Of a DNA stretch of 7,956 bases, positions 6,453-7,956 are shown one piece after another. Position 1 is the first letter of the stretch, and each line of letters begins with the position of its first letter. The notes beneath the pieces were generated by a model. That model was not told where the DNA came from. It ran no database searches and saw only the letters and a list, made by a program, of their open reading frames with translations. Made by a program: the position numbers and the translations under genes. Source of the stretch: Xanthobacteraceae bacterium (lineage in GTDB: Bacteria; Pseudomonadota; Alphaproteobacteria; Rhizobiales; Xanthobacteraceae); contig JASHSY010000045.1 of assembly GCA_030040825.1 (NCBI GenBank), positions 1-7,956 on the forward strand, given 5' to 3'.

Positions 6453-7232
6453 TCAGCCAAGCAAAAATTCCAGCACCGTATCGGCGTAGAGCTTGGGCAA
6501 CTCCATGTTGGCGATATGCGCAGCGTCCAGGATGGCCAGTCGCGCGCCGGGTATCTGTTCGCGGATGAATTCATTGCCGGCAAGCGGTGTTGCGGGGTCG
6601 TACCGGCCGGCGATGACCAGGGTCGGCGCCTTGATTTGCGGTAACAGCGGTCGATGATCCATGTCGCGGATTGCCTCGATGCAGGCGATATAGCCGTCAG
6701 GTTTGGTCGCCAAGAACATTTCGCGGATAGCCGCCATCGCCGCCGGCGGGTTTTCGCGGAACGCTTTGCTGAACCAGCGCTCCATATTGGCCTCGACAAT
6801 TCCGGCTAGGCCTTTTTCCCGCACGGTCTTGATTCGCTCGACCCACAAGGTCTTGTCAGGATAGTAGCAGGCAGTGTTGGAGAGGATGAGTCTGTCGATG
6901 CGATTTGGTGCATGTGCGCCAAGCCATTGTCCGACCATGCCGCCCATCGAGAGCCCGCACCAATTGACGCGCGCGATCCCCAGCGCGTCAAGAATGGCGA
7001 GGACGTCGCGGCCAAGGTGGTCCATCGAGTAGGGGCCTTTTGGCACGTCGGACTTGCCGTGGCCACGCCGGTCATAGCGAACGAGCCGGAAATGCCGGGT
7101 GAACGGTTCCACTTGTTGGTCCCACATATGCAGATTGGTGCCAAGCGAGTTGGACAGCCTCAAAACCGGCGCCTGATCCGGCCCTTCGACCTCGACATGA
7201 ATGGTGGCGCCTTCGGTCTTGATATCCGGCAT
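6453..7232 (-). CDS. pcaD: 3-oxoadipate enol-lactonase
   Basis: An alpha/beta hydrolase of 259 residues that hydrolyses 3-oxoadipate enol-lactone to 3-oxoadipate in the beta-ketoadipate pathway for protocatechuate breakdown, in the cytoplasm. LSNSLGTNLHMWD (26-38) with the oxyanion-hole region, RYDRRGHGKS (52-61) and the nucleophile elbow GLSMGG (93-98, Ser95) are characteristic of PcaD. The other catalytic residues are most likely Asp212 in GRYDPATP and His239 in DAAHIANME. The length is that of stand-alone PcaD, without the PcaC decarboxylase fused at the C-terminus. GGAGG lies nine bases before the ATG at 7232-7230. It is divergent from the coxG-like gene over a 140-base gap and convergent to the AraC regulator. 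No other pca gene is in the window. A related esterase is the main alternative. Confidence 0.93.
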   Translation of the reverse strand: MPDIKTEGATIHVEVEGPDQAPVLRLSNSLGTNLHMWDQQVEPFTRHFRLVRYDRRGHGKSDVPKGPYSMDHLGRDVLAILDALGIARVNWCGLSMGGMVGQWLGAHAPNRIDRLILSNTACYYPDKTLWVERIKTVREKGLAGIVEANMERWFSKAFRENPPAAMAAIREMFLATKPDGYIACIEAIRDMDHRPLLPQIKAPTLVIAGRYDPATPLAGNEFIREQIPGARLAILDAAHIANMELPKLYADTVLEFLLG

Positions 7233-7372
7233 GAAAGCGTTCCTCCCGCCGGGGATTTTAGCTGTCGCGCCCGCGCCGCGCCAAGGGCAGACACGCTAAG
7301 CGCGGCCTTCCCACGCGTGCCGCGGTAGGTGATATTTCAATGCTGCGCGAATGCGCGTCGGAGGAGTGTGCG

Positions 7373-7828
7373 ATGGCGATGACGATGAACGGCGAATACC
7401 AGCTTCCGGTGCCAAGGGAGATGGTTTGGGAAAAGCTCAACGACGCCGCAACGCTTAAAGCCTGCATTCCCGGCTGCGAACAGCTCGACAAATTATCCGA
7501 TACCGAAATGCAGGCAGTGGCGGTGGTGAAAATCGGGCCGGTCAAAGCAAAATTCAAAGGCAAAGTGACGCTGTCCGATCTCGATCCGCCGAACGGTTAC
7601 AAAATTTCCGGCCAAGGCGACGGTGGGATTGCGGGATTTGCTTCAGGCGGCGCCACCGTGAAGCTTGCACCGAAGGACGGTGGCACTTTGCTGACCTACA
7701 CGGTCGAAGCGCAGATCGGTGGGAAGCTAGCTCAACTGGGCCAGCGCCTGGTCAATGGTGCGGCGAAGAAGCTTGCCGACGACTTTTTCCAGAAATTTGC
7801 GGCCTCGGTCGGCCCACCAGCTGCGTAA
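7373..7828 (+). CDS. CoxG-family (SRPBCC fold) protein, carbon monoxide dehydrogenase subunit G-like
   Basis: The 151-residue protein matches the CoxG branch of the SRPBCC superfamily: MNGEYQLPVPREMVWEKLND (5-24), LKACIPGCE (28-36), VVKIGPVKAKFKGKVTL (51-67), then GGKLAQLGQRLVNGAAKKLADDFFQKF (116-142). In Oligotropha, CoxG is linked to maturation or membrane docking of aerobic CO dehydrogenase; many relatives sit near other molybdenum hydroxylases. This copy is short and lacks a C-terminal membrane helix. The frame extends up to 7340, but GGAGGAG at 7360-7366 lies six bases before the ATG at 7373, which also gives the usual family start. No coxMSL or xanthine dehydrogenase-type gene is visible, so the partner enzyme, if any, lies outside the window. 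Confidence 0.92.
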   Translation: MAMTMNGEYQLPVPREMVWEKLNDAATLKACIPGCEQLDKLSDTEMQAVAVVKIGPVKAKFKGKVTLSDLDPPNGYKISGQGDGGIAGFASGGATVKLAPKDGGTLLTYTVEAQIGGKLAQLGQRLVNGAAKKLADDFFQKFAASVGPPAA

Positions 7829-7860
7829 TTCGCCGCACTTAATAAACGCCGTTGTGACCA

Positions 7861-7878
7861 GCCGGTGGCTTGACCGGC
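7861..7878. other. Hairpin downstream of the coxG-like gene
   Basis: GCCGGT (7861-7866) and ACCGGC (7873-7878) can form a 6-base-pair GC-rich stem with a 6-base loop, 32 bases after the coxG-like stop codon. No T run follows on either strand, so it is a poor intrinsic terminator. It might separate the coxG-like gene from a possible convergent gene. Confidence 0.35.
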
Positions 7879-7898
7879 GGCTAGGCCGCAGTTCAGAC

Positions 7899-7956
7899 TT
7901 AATCCAGTTCCAGGGTCGAAAAATCGGCAATATCGTCGAGTTTTTGCCCTTGAAAG
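7899..7956 (-). CDS. Possible 3' end of an unidentified minus-strand gene
   Basis: Read from the right edge on the minus strand, one frame encodes FQGQKLDDIADFSTLELD and then stops with TAA at 7901-7899. The residue mix looks like an ordinary protein C-terminus and a convergent gene here would fit the layout. Only 18 residues are visible and a second minus-strand frame is also open, so neither identity nor reality can be settled. Confidence 0.3.
   Translation of the reverse strand, partial: FQGQKLDDIADFSTLELD

Noticed and set aside
7340..7372. Earlier start for the coxG-like gene at 7340
   Set aside because: The eleven extra residues (MLRECASEECA) do not fit the family, and the upstream ATG has no ribosome binding site, while GGAGGAG is well placed for the ATG at 7373.

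Overview
The window is GC-rich and reads as the chromosome of an alphaproteobacterium, most likely Hyphomicrobiales of the Bradyrhizobium/Rhodopseudomonas type. The evidence is the gene order livHMGF, then a small DUF6867-like membrane protein, then the binding protein; a PobR-like AraC regulator and pcaD; a lone coxG-like gene; and a perfect sigma-EcfG (alphaproteobacterial general stress) promoter motif. This placement is inferred from gene content, not from a marker gene.

Left part (1-4785, all minus strand): a branched-chain amino acid ABC importer of the HAAT/Liv family, read right to left as livH (4785-3871), livM (3854-2532), livG (2535-1708), livF (1711-977), a small three-helix membrane protein (966-607) and livK (546 to beyond the left edge). 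The genes are tightly packed. livM/livG and livG/livF overlap by 4 bases (ATGA), so the set is almost certainly one operon. LivH and LivM form the membrane channel, LivG and LivF the ATPase pair, and LivK the periplasmic ligand binder.

Middle (4786-5336): a divergent control region. A possible livH promoter and a 12-base direct repeat face left. Facing right is a small gene (5055-5222) for a 55-residue Gln/Gly/Pro-rich, probably disordered protein. It has its own GGAAC-N16-CGTT promoter, a GGAG ribosome binding site and a strong intrinsic terminator, so it is a self-contained, probably stress-induced unit.

Right part (5337-7956): a PobR-like AraC regulator on the plus strand faces a convergent pcaD (3-oxoadipate enol-lactonase, minus strand) across a 231-base non-coding gap. 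pcaD is divergent from a CoxG/SRPBCC-family gene (plus strand). The last bases may hold the 3' end of another minus-strand gene. The regulator and pcaD both suggest aromatic-acid breakdown by the beta-ketoadipate pathway, but no other pathway gene is present here.

I found no mobile element, CRISPR array, tRNA, rRNA or phage gene. The most noteworthy items are the sigma-EcfG-driven Q/G-rich mini-gene and the conserved-looking membrane protein inside the liv operon. I saw no clearly new multi-gene system.
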